Source: Candidatus Methanoperedens sp.
GTDB taxonomy: Archaea > Halobacteriota > Methanosarcinia > Methanosarcinales > Methanoperedenaceae
Direction: 5' to 3'
Length of the DNA stretch: 14,899 bases
Assembly: GCA_027460605.1 (NCBI GenBank)
Contig: JAPZAN010000104.1
Coordinates: 1-14,899 of the forward strand
Positions 14,883 through 14,899 of the stretch are shown here, piece by piece. A program made the position numbers and the translations under genes. Numbering within the stretch: position 1 is the stretch's first letter; every line of letters begins with the position of its first letter. The notes beneath the pieces are model-generated. The model was not told the DNA's origin and did no database searches. It saw only the letters and a program-made list of their open reading frames with translations.

Positions 14883-14899
14883 TCTGAATCTATCATAAA

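Overview
The window reads as archaeal chromosomal DNA. The evidence is an archaeal-type MCM helicase with its zinc and AAA+ motifs, a DUF424-like gene (an archaeal family), an archaeal-type isoleucyl-tRNA synthetase, TATA-box-like promoters with little Shine-Dalgarno use, and archaeal coiled-coil proteins in the MCM operon. The sequences feel most like Methanosarcinales or the Ca. Methanoperedens (ANME-2d) group. That placement is inference from remembered family resemblance, not from a search.

Layout. (1) 3-2975 (+): the 3' part of ileS, a core gene. (2) 2976-6492 (+): an AT-rich two-gene operon encoding a AAA+ ATPase and a subtilisin-like (S8) protease. The pair matches the ietAS architecture, known as a plasmid toxin-antitoxin/stability module of the Agrobacterium Ti plasmid and later as an antiphage defence system. 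A TATA-like box and a possible 25-codon leader ORF precede it. (3) 6493-7667 (+): a class II Fic AMP-transferase with a C-terminal winged HTH, behind a perfect 16-bp palindrome that overlaps its likely promoter. A 12-bp tandem repeat follows the stop codon. (4) 7733-8545 (-): a membrane-anchored Lon-like (S16) protease without an ATPase domain. (5) 8546-9671: about 1.1 kb with no intact gene. It holds a decayed small-membrane-protein relic, a structured direct-repeat patch, and a tyrosine-integrase pseudogene broken by in-frame stops. (6) 9672-10790 (+): a B12-binding/radical SAM protein. (7) 10780-14882 (-): a compact operon transcribed right to left, mcm, a DUF424 gene, and two coiled-coil protein genes, joined by 4-nt and longer overlaps.

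Core genes (ileS on the left; radical SAM and the mcm operon on the right) therefore flank an accessory segment of about 6.6 kb. That segment has a defence/toxin module, a Fic toxin-like enzyme with apparent self-regulation, a second protease and a dead integrase, so it looks like an old integration site that has kept stress or defence cargo. The most notable content is the archaeal ietAS-like pair and its possible coupling to a leaderless small ORF. Next is the Fic gene with a candidate operator. Third is the linkage of two uncharacterised coiled-coil proteins to the replicative helicase. The integrase and membrane-protein relics were found by reading through stop codons and are not visible as intact ORFs.
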